Shown here: one piece after another, positions 7,801 to 14,990 of the stretch | Position numbering within the stretch: position 1 is the stretch's first letter | Layout of the letters: each line of letters opens with the position of its first letter | From: an uncultured Clostridia bacterium | Lineage (GTDB): Bacteria > Bacillota > Clostridia > Oscillospirales > Oscillospiraceae | DNA length: 35,492 bases | Direction: 5' to 3' | Assembly: GCA_945876285.1 (NCBI GenBank) | Contig: CAMCNO010000016.1 | Coordinates: 1 to 35,492 of the forward strand | Notes under the pieces: model-generated | What the model was told of the DNA's origin: nothing | The model's database searches: none | Seen by the model: the letters and a program-made list of their open reading frames with translations, nothing else | Made by a program: the position numbers and the translations under genes

Positions 7801-9640
7801 TGGAATCGCCGCATTCGGCATGTTCCACGGTCTCCCGGACTGCCGCCGCCTCCTCGCTGCCCAAAGCGGGCAGCAGATGGCGCAGCAGCCGCAGGGCCGC
7901 GGCTTTCTGAGGCTCTCCGCCGCGGCACAGCCACCAAACGGCGAACCTTACCAGCACATGGCGGTCCTGGTCCGTCATCCGGGTGGTGGAGATGTTCAGC
8001 ACCGTGTCCAGAAGGGCGAAGGCTGCGTCGTCGTCCACGGCTCCCGGCTCCTGGTAGTGGCGGAACAGCAGCTCCGCGAACCGGGCGGCATTATGCTCGG
8101 AGCAGTTTTCCAACAGGGCATCCGTCACGGTCTTGGCCTGGTAGCGGATCATGCTGGTCTGCCGGGCGGTGAGCCGGTGGTCCGGGTGGATGAGCCGCTC
8201 CAGATAGTCCGCCCACAGCTCAAAGGGCCGCTCCTCCTGGGGACTGGGAGCGGTACCCGCGGGCAGCTCCTTTTTGTAGCCGGAATGGAACCCCGCCAGA
8301 ATGCGCCCGATGAGGGACGCCGCCTGGCGGCGGATGTCGCCGTCGGGCAGGAGCAGCAGCTCATACAGAAACTCCAGGGCCTGCTCCTTTTGACTGGCGC
8401 TCCAGTAGGTGAAATACTCCTCGAAAATGGACACATAGGCCCGGATGCGGGCCGGTTCCTTCTCGCCCCGGGCGGCCTCCAGGATGCCCACGAACAGCCG
8501 CTCATGGCCCAGGCGGTGCATCAGGCGGATGTTGTGGTCCACGGCGTTGTACCGCAGGCCGTAAACCACCTCGTCCGGCCCCGTCAGAGCCGGGGAGGGC
8601 CGCCGTACCGGCGCTTTGCGGGGCTCTTTCAGGGTGGTGTCCACGCCGAAATAGGTCAGGTATTCTTCAAAGTCCCGCAGCTTGGAGTAGACGTATTGGT
8701 AACGCAGCCGCTTGGCGTCGTCCACGTTGTCCAGCTTGTTCAGGATGACGTCAAAGGCCTCTGCCAGGGAGTAGATGCGGGCAATTTCCCGTCCGTCCTC
8801 CCCCCGGGACTGCTTCACCCGGAAGTCGGCATACACCAGCACCAGAGACTCCGAGGACAGGTTTTCGATTTCAAGGTCCCAGACGGAGTGGTTGGCGGCG
8901 ATGCGGCCAATGGCCGTCAGCCCCCGCCAGGAGAACCACTGGTCCGTATAGAAATAGTGGAGGTAGGGCACCCGCTCCCCCGGCTTGCAGCCGAATTTGC
9001 CGATGTCGTGCCCGGCGGCAGCGCCGGACATCAGCCCCAGGTCGATGAGGCCGCCCCCGGTCTTGAAAGCCCGGGCCACGGACATGGAGACGTGATGAAC
9101 GCCCGCAATGTGCTCCAGGGTGCGGAAGGGCGTCACCTCCCGGCCCAGCCGCAGCAGCTCGTAGACGTATTCCTCCCGGAACCGCCGCAGAAACTGGCGG
9201 TATTCCTCCGCCACGCCGCTGTCCGCCAGCTCCTCCTCCGTGCAGAAGGCAAAATCCAGCCACGGGTCAAAGGGGAGGGTCTCCCGCTCCAGATCGAACA
9301 GCTCCCGGAGGAACTGGAGGAAGCACAAAGCGCCGTCCCGCTGGGGGGCGGTGTGAGCCCGGTCGTCCTGGGGAAACAGCAGGGAGGAGGCTACCTGATA
9401 GGCGTAAGGCAGCCAGCCCTCAGTCGGCTCCGGGGCCATGGCGTCCAGCAGCGGGCGAAAGACCGCCAGCGCCTGGGCGCAGGAGAGGCGCTCCTTCAAC
9501 GGCAGCAGGGTAGTCAGCAGCCGGGACCAGTTCGCCGTTTCAAACAGGCGGGCCGCGTCGTTCCGGGTCATCCGCAGCTTGCGCAGAAAAGTATCCTCCT
9601 CAAATGCACGGCTGAATCGGGGATACAGCATGTTTTCCAT
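4853..9640 (-). CDS. 1595-residue HD / helical-repeat / NadD-like / GNAT-like / PRTase-like protein
   Basis: Several regions can be read in this very long protein. An HD-type metal-dependent phosphohydrolase region spans about 170-275 (H182/H183, H211-D212, H251, D272). About 360-890 is helical and resembles HEAT/ARM repeats. About 904-1095 is a nucleotidyltransferase of the NadD class, with FFPGTFDPFSLSHKG at 906-920 (H918 for the H/T-x-G-H motif) and ISSTRIRE at 1060-1067. About 1140-1265 looks like an N-acetyltransferase (GQLLLTEVLSRAM, LLARQGFVPV). About 1395-1460 has a PRPP-loop-like VVLVDDLLHSGNRL. NadD makes nicotinate adenine dinucleotide, but the reaction here is unknown. The protein is cytoplasmic, with no signal or membrane segment. 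The start follows GGAGG, six bases before ATG 9640. The frame is intact with uniform codon use, so it is one real gene. It appears to be transcribed alone. Confidence 0.85.
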   Translation of the reverse strand: MENMLYPRFSRAFEEDTFLRKLRMTRNDAARLFETANWSRLLTTLLPLKERLSCAQALAVFRPLLDAMAPEPTEGWLPYAYQVASSLLFPQDDRAHTAPQRDGALCFLQFLRELFDLERETLPFDPWLDFAFCTEEELADSGVAEEYRQFLRRFREEYVYELLRLGREVTPFRTLEHIAGVHHVSMSVARAFKTGGGLIDLGLMSGAAAGHDIGKFGCKPGERVPYLHYFYTDQWFSWRGLTAIGRIAANHSVWDLEIENLSSESLVLVYADFRVKQSRGEDGREIARIYSLAEAFDVILNKLDNVDDAKRLRYQYVYSKLRDFEEYLTYFGVDTTLKEPRKAPVRRPSPALTGPDEVVYGLRYNAVDHNIRLMHRLGHERLFVGILEAARGEKEPARIRAYVSIFEEYFTYWSASQKEQALEFLYELLLLPDGDIRRQAASLIGRILAGFHSGYKKELPAGTAPSPQEERPFELWADYLERLIHPDHRLTARQTSMIRYQAKTVTDALLENCSEHNAARFAELLFRHYQEPGAVDDDAAFALLDTVLNISTTRMTDQDRHVLVRFAVWWLCRGGEPQKAAALRLLRHLLPALGSEEAAAVRETVEHAECGDSTPLLFLQAELGQKLGLDVSGVWARLDRAEAVSGVFLDNLKTATPWVLKAVGVEYLLNQAKEVGSLLHIATHFSNLIKVSENVVVRRMAGAALLSIAPQLTPDRRNEIAVELSKALESGQAEISQYIPEYLGRFSLWLSPRELDEVLDQMMTLLSSANTGVVAAALSTVGAMLEHYGEYNGRFRESAKKQTARRDRMAGLLLKGLASCHQTVRQEALHVIGERLFGSGVLSYEEKTDLFTLMAKKILFLINEQPEEELTFFYTAAALSHIYRFIVRHRIESGPFQFRVPKKAAFFPGTFDPFSLSHKGIVLAIRDLGFEVYLAVDEFSWSKKAQPSLVRRQIVSMSVADEFNVYLFPHDIPVNLATPADLDRLREVFAGRELYLAVGSDVVANASSYKAAPTPGSVHSLNHIVFRRSSDAEGREIDADLSAIQGKVIELQLPTHLEDISSTRIRENIDLGRDISNLIDPTVQDFIFRNSLYLREPQYKHLVRAGMLDFETVEQPEQALWQTLREAVKDACPSKPDSRDEVCILRHTGADRRVLGFLTLRTINSGGLYDALGSGELANAIRERTAGRIRLLTGLYTVRAPGGNYDVGQLLLTEVLSRAMAEDCGYAVWWGGSTAPETLDLLARQGFVPVDGDAPYPLLLVDMRSPAVLLQNIATTLKEPFSSDRQVLAAVREAHLRLQRAICAMYPGTLVLSLNAELIYHRLVRKLTDLNGVPAEPTTPRVLGPKMCVPFGKILRGNAVPNTVTKTIHTDKVFAPDLRSFTIAAYPGYAPLESQIRTVRSFRRPVVLVDDLLHSGNRLNVLDPLFRREGLDIDRVLVGLLSGRGRDLMAAKGREVDSVYFVPNLRAWYVESTMYPFIGGDTVGGAVSSIPGLAPAVNLILPYAFPRFYKECGRESVFRFSRTCIENSRNILLALENAYRERYARNLTLSRLSEAVILPLAPEKGAALRYDASMSASACLEDDLKMLLRMRDLLE

Positions 9641-9674
9641 GGCGCGCCTCCGTTCTTTGTGTGTTCTATCCGAT

Positions 9675-9703
9675 ATTATACAGCGTATGATAAAAATATG
9701 GAA
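9675..9703 (-). promoter_or_regulatory. Possible promoter of the 1595-residue protein gene
   Basis: On the minus strand a perfect -10 TATAAT (9675-9680) lies 34 bases before the start codon. The best -35 at 17-base spacing is weak (TTCCAT, 9698-9703). Confidence 0.4.
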
Positions 9704-9713
9704 GCGATTTGCA

Positions 9714-9744
9714 CAAAAAAGAGCGGCCGTCCGCAGACGGCCGC
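9714..9744 (-). terminator. Intrinsic terminator of the rhomboid-like gene
   Basis: A perfect 9-bp stem (9723-9731 with 9736-9744) is followed on the minus strand by TCTTTTTTG. It lies 11 bases past the stop codon of the 9756-10634 gene. Confidence 0.88.
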
Positions 9745-9755
9745 GTGAAAAACGA

Positions 9756-10634
9756 TTACTCCGTGAAATGCTCGTGGTTGAAGATGTGGTCCTGGCAGAA
9801 GCAGTGGTACCCAGCGCAGCGGGAGCAGTACCGGAACTCCAGGTCGGGATAGTCCGTGTCGGTCCGGCCGCACACGGCGCACTTGTGGCGGTAACCCCGC
9901 TCCGCCTCTTTTTTCTTCTGCTGGCGGACGGCGGACTTGAACTGGATGGTCTGGCGGCTGGTCTGGTGCCTGGCCCGGCCCCGGCGGTAGCTGATCTCGT
10001 CGGTGATATCGGTCCAGAAGAAGACGAAGAAGTTCAGCAGGGCCACCACAGGGAGCAGGGCGTTCAGGATGTCCAGCCGCAGCAGGCTGCTCAGCACGCC
10101 AAGGGCGAAGAACACCGCGTCCACGATGGCCAGCCACTTCACCTTCACGGGGATGATGAACATGATGAGGAACCGGGTCTCGGGATACAGCACGGCAAAG
10201 GCGAAGAACAGAGACAGGTTGACGTAATCTGCTCCGGTCATCCAGGCGTTTCCGTTGACAAGGCCAAAGATCACGCCGGTGAGGATGGTCAGCACCACGC
10301 CGGAGAGATAATAGAGGTTGAACTTGGCCGTGCCCCATTCCCGCTCCAGAGAGCTGCCGATCATGTAATAGAAATACAAAAACAGCACCAGCCAGAGGAT
10401 ACTGTCCCGGGTGACGTAGCCCGGCATGAAGATAAAGGTCACCAGCCGCCACAGCTCGCCGCTTTTGATGGCGGCCCAGTCGAAGGCCAGAAAGCTGACG
10501 GCGCTGTACCCGGCGAATACAGTCAGCAGGTACACCAGAGCGTTGCAGCCCACGATCCACAGCATGAGGTTGGGGATGCCGAACCGGGGATGCTTTCTGG
10601 CGAAGCGGTCCACCGCGGCGTTCAGTTTTTTCAA
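9756..10634 (-). CDS. Rhomboid-like membrane protein (probable pseudoprotease) with cysteine-rich C-terminal domain
   Basis: Residues 22-210 of the 292-residue protein hold six or so membrane segments with rhomboid-like spacing: a GSSLEREWGTAKFNLYYLSG stretch (93-112) like the rhomboid L1/TM2 region, and FLIMFIIPVKVKWLA (155-169) like the segment after TM4. The catalytic GxSG reads NLSL (139-142), and the last helix (about 190-207) has no histidine, so the Ser-His dyad looks lost. Residues 250-292 form a likely zinc-binding domain with C252, C255, C270, C273, C278, C280, H283, H287 and H289. The start codon is TTG at 10632-10634, supported by GGAGGG six bases upstream; the ATG-free N-terminus leaves little alternative. 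A role as a membrane chaperone or adaptor, as for other inactive rhomboids, is inferred. Confidence 0.7.
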   Translation of the reverse strand: MKKLNAAVDRFARKHPRFGIPNLMLWIVGCNALVYLLTVFAGYSAVSFLAFDWAAIKSGELWRLVTFIFMPGYVTRDSILWLVLFLYFYYMIGSSLEREWGTAKFNLYYLSGVVLTILTGVIFGLVNGNAWMTGADYVNLSLFFAFAVLYPETRFLIMFIIPVKVKWLAIVDAVFFALGVLSSLLRLDILNALLPVVALLNFFVFFWTDITDEISYRRGRARHQTSRQTIQFKSAVRQQKKKEAERGYRHKCAVCGRTDTDYPDLEFRYCSRCAGYHCFCQDHIFNHEHFTE

Positions 10635-10667
10635 AGAGATCCCTCCAGAAATCGTAATAACAGTTGC

Positions 10668-10696
10668 ATTATACCCGTATTTCGCCCAAAAGTCAT
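10668..10696 (-). promoter_or_regulatory. Promoter of the rhomboid-like gene
   Basis: On the minus strand, -35 ATGACT (10691-10696), a 17-base spacer and a perfect -10 TATAAT (10668-10673) lie 33 bases upstream of the TTG start. It is divergent from the metK promoter 60 bases away. Confidence 0.6.
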
Positions 10697-10757
10697 GTAT
10701 AATTTTTAAACGTTGGCAAAATGAGGCAATTTTCCAATAAAAAGTGGCAGATGGATA

Positions 10758-10785
10758 TTGACAATCATTGAAAATCTGGTATGAT
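10758..10785 (+). promoter_or_regulatory. Promoter of the SAM riboswitch-metK unit
   Basis: A perfect -35 TTGACA (10758-10763), a 16-base spacer and -10 TATGAT (10780-10785) lie just ahead of the riboswitch aptamer, so transcription would begin near 10792. Confidence 0.8.
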
Positions 10786-10805
10786 GATTAAGTTAATTCA
10801 ATACC

Positions 10806-10952
10806 CCCTTATCAAGAGTGGCGGAGGGACCGGCCCGATGAACCCACGGCAACCTGTTATGACAAGGTGCCAATTCCGGCGGAAAGCGACAGATGAGGAG
10901 CAAGGAAAGCTGAGTTTCCGCGCGTTTCGCTGTCGAAACGCGCGGTTTTTTT
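10806..10952 (+). ncRNA. SAM-I (S-box) riboswitch
   Basis: The leader carries the S-box core: CTTATCAAGAGTGGCGGAGG from 10809, GGCCCGATGAACCC (about 10832-10845), GGCAACC, GGTGCCAATTCC (about 10866-10877), then GAAAGCGACAGATGAGGAG closing helix P1 near 10892-10900. It is followed by an intrinsic terminator at 10918-10952. In this family SAM binding stabilises the aptamer and lets the terminator form, switching off the downstream gene. Here that gene is metK, which makes SAM, so the circuit is direct feedback. Confidence 0.96.
10918..10952 (+). terminator. Riboswitch-controlled terminator before metK
   Basis: A perfect 12-bp stem (10918-10929 with 10934-10945) with a four-base loop is followed by seven T. 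It forms the expression platform of the SAM riboswitch. Confidence 0.93.
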
Positions 10953-10987
10953 GTCTGTGCTCTTGAAGGGGAGATAAGGAGACTATT

Positions 10988-12187
10988 ATGGCAAGACATT
11001 ATCTGTTTACTTCTGAATCCGTGACCGAAGGCCATCCCGACAAGATCTGCGACCAGATCTCCGACGCTGTGCTGGACGCCATTCTGGCCCAGGACCCCCA
11101 GGGCCGTGTGGCCTGCGAGGCCACGGCCTGCACCGGCCTCATTCACATCATGGGTGAGATCACCACCAACTGCTATGTGGACATTGCCAACGTTGCCCGG
11201 GAGGTCGTCCGGGATATTGGCTATGACCGCGGCAAGTACGGCTTCGACTGCGACACCTGCGGCGTCATTACCTCCATCGATGAGCAGTCCCCGGACATCG
11301 CCATGGGCGTGGACAAGTCCCTGGAGGACAAGAACGGCGACGCCCAGCTGGGCGAGGGCGCCGGTGACCAGGGCATGATGTTCGGCTACGCCTGCGACGA
11401 GACGCCGGAGCTGATGCCCCTGCCCCTGTCTCTGGCTCAGAAGCTGTGCAAGCAGATGACCCTGGTCCGCAAGACCGGCCTGCTGCCCTACATGCGGCCC
11501 GACGGCAAGAGCCAGGTCACCGTGGAGTACGATGAGAACAACCGCCCCGTCCGGGTGGACACCGTGGTCATCTCCACCCAGCACAACCCTGACGTCACTC
11601 TGGAGCAGATTCGTCAGGACATGATCGAGCAGGTGGCCAAGGTGGTCATCCCCGCTGACATGCTGGATGAGAACACCAAGTATTATGTCAATCCCACCGG
11701 CCGCTTTGTCAAGGGCGGTCCCGCCGCTGACGCGGGCCTGACCGGTCGGAAGATCATTGTGGATACTTACGGCGGCAGCGCCCCTCACGGCGGCGGCTGC
11801 TTCTCCGGCAAGGATCCCACCAAGGTGGACCGCAGCGCGGCCTACGCCGCTCGCTGGGTGGCCAAGAACATCGTGGCCGCCGGCCTTGCCCGCCGCTGCC
11901 AGGTGGAGCTGGCCTACGCCATCGGTGTCGCTCAGCCCGTCAGCATTCTGGTGGATACCTTCGGCACCGGCACTGTCAGCGACGACAAGCTGGAGGCCGC
12001 TGTCCGCAAGGTGTTTGACCTGCGGCCCGCCGCCATCATCCGGGATCTGGACCTGCGCAAGCCCATCTACCGCCAGCTGGCCGCCTACGGCCACATGGGC
12101 CGTGAGGACCTGGGCGTCTCCTGGGAAAAGACCGACCGGGTGGATGCGCTGAAGGCCGCCGTTGCCGCACTTGTAAGTTTACATTAA
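10988..12187 (+). CDS. metK: S-adenosylmethionine synthetase
   Basis: The 399-residue protein has the normal length and motifs of methionine adenosyltransferase, which makes SAM from methionine and ATP in the cytoplasm. Visible motifs are [19 protein letters not shown] at the N-terminus (H16, D18), [15 protein letters not shown] in the substrate loop region, the [19 protein letters not shown] phosphate-binding stretch (usually GGGAFSGKD), and the conserved GHMGRE near the end. ATG 10988 follows AAGGAG. It stands alone behind a SAM-I riboswitch, so expression should fall when SAM is plentiful. A terminator lies about 90 bases past the stop codon. Confidence 0.98.
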   Translation: MARHYLFTSESVTEGHPDKICDQISDAVLDAILAQDPQGRVACEATACTGLIHIMGEITTNCYVDIANVAREVVRDIGYDRGKYGFDCDTCGVITSIDEQSPDIAMGVDKSLEDKNGDAQLGEGAGDQGMMFGYACDETPELMPLPLSLAQKLCKQMTLVRKTGLLPYMRPDGKSQVTVEYDENNRPVRVDTVVISTQHNPDVTLEQIRQDMIEQVAKVVIPADMLDENTKYYVNPTGRFVKGGPAADAGLTGRKIIVDTYGGSAPHGGGCFSGKDPTKVDRSAAYAARWVAKNIVAAGLARRCQVELAYAIGVAQPVSILVDTFGTGTVSDDKLEAAVRKVFDLRPAAIIRDLDLRKPIYRQLAAYGHMGREDLGVSWEKTDRVDALKAAVAALVSLH

Positions 12188-12276
12188 TATTATTAAACTT
12201 TACATTTACATTTTTAATTACTTGAAATTCTGAGAATCATTTTTTACAATAAAATATTTAACCTCCAAGCGATTGT

Positions 12277-12315
12277 AAAAAGGACTGGACACCAAATGGT
12301 ATCCAGTCCTTTTTT
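12277..12315. terminator. Bidirectional terminator between metK and the hybrid kinase gene
   Basis: AAAAAGGACTGGA (12277-12289) pairs with TCCAGTCCTTTTT from 12302, with a small inner ACC/GGT stem. T runs follow on plus and, from the A run, on minus. The 267-base gap around it (12188-12454) is AT-rich and shows no convincing gene. Confidence 0.88.
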
Positions 12316-12454
12316 AGAACTATTGTTCAAGGAGAGCACTCCGTATCTCTTCGTGCGGTGCCGTCGGACATGCAGGAACCTTCTTATTGATCATACAGAC
12401 TTTTGTATCATGGACCTGGGTATTTCCGACGAGGGTCTGAAGGAACTGCCAAAG

Positions 12455-14956
12455 TCAGCTGTTCACATTTCTTGCAATGGCCTTCATGACTTCGTCCATG
12501 ACAATGGGCTTTGACAAATGCCCGTTCATGCCCACATCCAGGGATGCCTGCACATCCTCGGCGAAAGCGTTGGCCGTCATGGCAATGATGGGGATCTCTC
12601 GTGCGTCTGGACGGTCAGGCATGGTGCGGATGGCGGCTGTGGCTTCATACCCATTCATCTTCGGCATCATAATATCCATGAAGATGATGTCGAAGGTGCC
12701 CGGCGGATTGTCTGCAAAGGCGTTGACTGCCTCGATGCCGTCGGCGGCTCTGGTGACCTGAATTCCCAGTTCCTCCAGCTGCACCATTGCGATTTCCGCA
12801 TTCAGATCATTGTCCTCCGCCATCAGGATCTTCGCGCCTATCAGGTCCACCTTGGCGGCAGAAAGCTCCTGTGTCTGAACATTGCTTTCATCGGTAAGCT
12901 CCAGAGGGATCTCCACGGTGAAGGCAGAGCCCTCGCCTTTTTTGCTCTCCACAGAAATGGTGCCGCCCATCAGGTCCACATACCGTTTGGTGATGGCCAT
13001 GCCCAGGCCGGTGCCCTTGTACTGGGTCCGTGCGCCGTTATCCTCCTGAGAGAATTCGTCGAAAATGTGCTCGACAAACTCCTTGCTCATGCCCACGCCG
13101 GTATCTGCCACCCGGTAGCGCGCCACGATGTGCCGGTCATTCGGGCCGGGATGATAGCCGGTCTCAAAGGAGATGGTGCCCCCATCGTTGGTAAACTTCA
13201 CCGCGTTGCCCAGGATATTCACCAGGACTTCCCGGATGCGCACGGCATCGGCCAGTACGCAGGGCTTCTCCGGTTTGGCCAGATCGGTACGGAATACGAT
13301 GTTCCGGTTGGACAGGAAACCGTACGTGATGCTCAGCACCGTATCTGCGACTTCCGTAATATCGACAGGGATGGGAGCAAATTTGATTTTGCCGCTCTCG
13401 ATGCGGCTGATGTCCAGCACATCGTTGATGAGTGTCAGCAGATGCTCGGAGCTTTCTGCGATTTTTTCCAGACAGCCCCTTACTTCCGGCTTCGGCTCCT
13501 GCTTCATGGCGATGTTGGTAAAGCCAATGATGGCATTCATCGGGGTCCGGATGTCGTGGGACATATTGTTCAGGAAGGTGGTCTTGGCCCGGTTTGCATT
13601 CTCCGCGGTGTGGACCGCATCCTCCAGCTTCTGATTGATCTTCTTGTCCTTGGTCCGGTCAGACAGATCCAGAATGTATTTCTTCTCACCCTGAATGTCC
13701 GTGCAGAACACCACCACACGGAACCACATCTCCTCGCCGGTCTTCTGGTGGATATACTCCCGGTCCCACTCCCGCTGTTCACCGGGCAGGATGGTTGACA
13801 GCTGGTCCAGAACGTGCATAGATTCGTCCACCCTGATCAGGCTCTCGATCTCATGGATATCATTGAAGACCTGCTGCCCGGAGATTCCGGTCAGCTTCTC
13901 AATATTGGGGCTGACATATTCCACGCGAAGATCATTTGCATCCACCATCAGGAAGACATCGTCTACATTGATGGACAGCTTGGAGAACAGCTCGTCACGG
14001 ATCAGCAGCTCATGGTCCTTCCGTTTTAGCTTCTGCCGGTTTTGCTGGATCACCAGCAGCAGAAGCAGCACAGCCAGAGCGATGGCAATACCCGACACCA
14101 CCAGCATGGTCGTGGACTGCAGCTTGTTCATGCTGGAATTGACCACTTCGGCGGGTACAATACCTAAAACAGTCCAGTTCTGAAAATTGGCAGACTCATA
14201 TACCAAATAATGGTCTCTGCCATTTACATCAAATACCATCGAGCCGGAATTGCCGGCCAGAAAATCCCGGTGCAGGGCGATGGTTTCCTCCTCAGTCAGG
14301 GTCTCTGATTCTTCCAGCAGCGCGAAGAGATTGTGGATATTCGGCAGATCCTCGCTGCCGTTGTCCACAACCACCCGGCCGTCGGGCAGAACCGCGAAGG
14401 TACTGGCCTGCCCGTCAAAGGCGGAGATTTTCAGGGCCTCCACCAGGTCGGAGTTGTTATAAGTAATGGCAATGGCCTCATAGTCAAACTCCCGGTAGCT
14501 GCCATGTCCGGTAGGAATGGCGAACACCATGATTTCCGGCTGATCCGGGACCACGGAGTTTACCACGATGGGCTGATCCCCCAGAACCAGGGTGGCCAGC
14601 TGATCCCGCAGATCCAGATAGCCTCTGTCCCCTGACAGTGTAAGATATTCTCCGTTCCGTGAGATGAAATAGAAATCAGTGAAATTGCTTTCCTCCCGGG
14701 CCTGGTTGACATAGGCAACGATCTCTTCGTCACTTTCCGCCCTCTCCAGATAAGGAGCCCACATTCGCATGCGGCTCCAGTTGACGGAAACCAGATTATA
14801 CAGCGTCTGATTCGCCTGACGGAAAATTTCCGTCAGGTGGGCAGTGCTTTCTTCGTAAATCGTCTGAGAGACAAAGCCGAAGTAGGCAAAGCCTGCCCAG
14901 ATCAGCCCTGCTGCCAACGCAAGGGACAACAGCATAGCTGTGATTCGTCTTTTCAT
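12455..14956 (-). CDS. Hybrid sensor histidine kinase (dCache-like sensor, PAS, HisKA, HATPase, REC)
   Basis: The 833-residue membrane kinase has an N-terminal membrane helix (about 8-29) and an extracytoplasmic sensor of about 240 residues resembling a double-Cache domain. A second helix follows (about 283-303), then a PAS domain (about 325-435). The HisKA domain has phospho-acceptor H467 in NMSHDIRTPMNAIIG. The ATPase domain has N584 (LGNAVKFTN), the G1 box DTGVGM (618-623) and GTGLGMAI (648-655). The receiver (about 708-825) has acidic pocket E714/D715, phospho-acceptor D761 in FMDIMMPKMNG, T794 and K816. The catalytic residues look intact. ATG 14956 follows AGGAGG. It sits 34 bases downstream of a binding lipoprotein gene, so the lipoprotein may present ligand to the sensor. 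No HPt protein is encoded nearby. Confidence 0.93.
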   Translation of the reverse strand: MKRRITAMLLSLALAAGLIWAGFAYFGFVSQTIYEESTAHLTEIFRQANQTLYNLVSVNWSRMRMWAPYLERAESDEEIVAYVNQAREESNFTDFYFISRNGEYLTLSGDRGYLDLRDQLATLVLGDQPIVVNSVVPDQPEIMVFAIPTGHGSYREFDYEAIAITYNNSDLVEALKISAFDGQASTFAVLPDGRVVVDNGSEDLPNIHNLFALLEESETLTEEETIALHRDFLAGNSGSMVFDVNGRDHYLVYESANFQNWTVLGIVPAEVVNSSMNKLQSTTMLVVSGIAIALAVLLLLLVIQQNRQKLKRKDHELLIRDELFSKLSINVDDVFLMVDANDLRVEYVSPNIEKLTGISGQQVFNDIHEIESLIRVDESMHVLDQLSTILPGEQREWDREYIHQKTGEEMWFRVVVFCTDIQGEKKYILDLSDRTKDKKINQKLEDAVHTAENANRAKTTFLNNMSHDIRTPMNAIIGFTNIAMKQEPKPEVRGCLEKIAESSEHLLTLINDVLDISRIESGKIKFAPIPVDITEVADTVLSITYGFLSNRNIVFRTDLAKPEKPCVLADAVRIREVLVNILGNAVKFTNDGGTISFETGYHPGPNDRHIVARYRVADTGVGMSKEFVEHIFDEFSQEDNGARTQYKGTGLGMAITKRYVDLMGGTISVESKKGEGSAFTVEIPLELTDESNVQTQELSAAKVDLIGAKILMAEDNDLNAEIAMVQLEELGIQVTRAADGIEAVNAFADNPPGTFDIIFMDIMMPKMNGYEATAAIRTMPDRPDAREIPIIAMTANAFAEDVQASLDVGMNGHLSKPIVMDEVMKAIARNVNS

Positions 14957-14990
14957 GGCGCTGCCCTCCTTTCGGCTTTATTCTGGGTCC

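Noticed and set aside
5399-9748. Two long plus frames (5399-7639 and 7766-9748) antisense to the 1595-residue gene
   Set aside because: Same shadow composition; no ribosome site or motif; the minus-strand protein has recognisable catalytic residues throughout.
10793-12094. A 433-codon minus frame antisense to metK and the riboswitch
   Set aside because: It would cover the SAM riboswitch and all of metK and has no family features.
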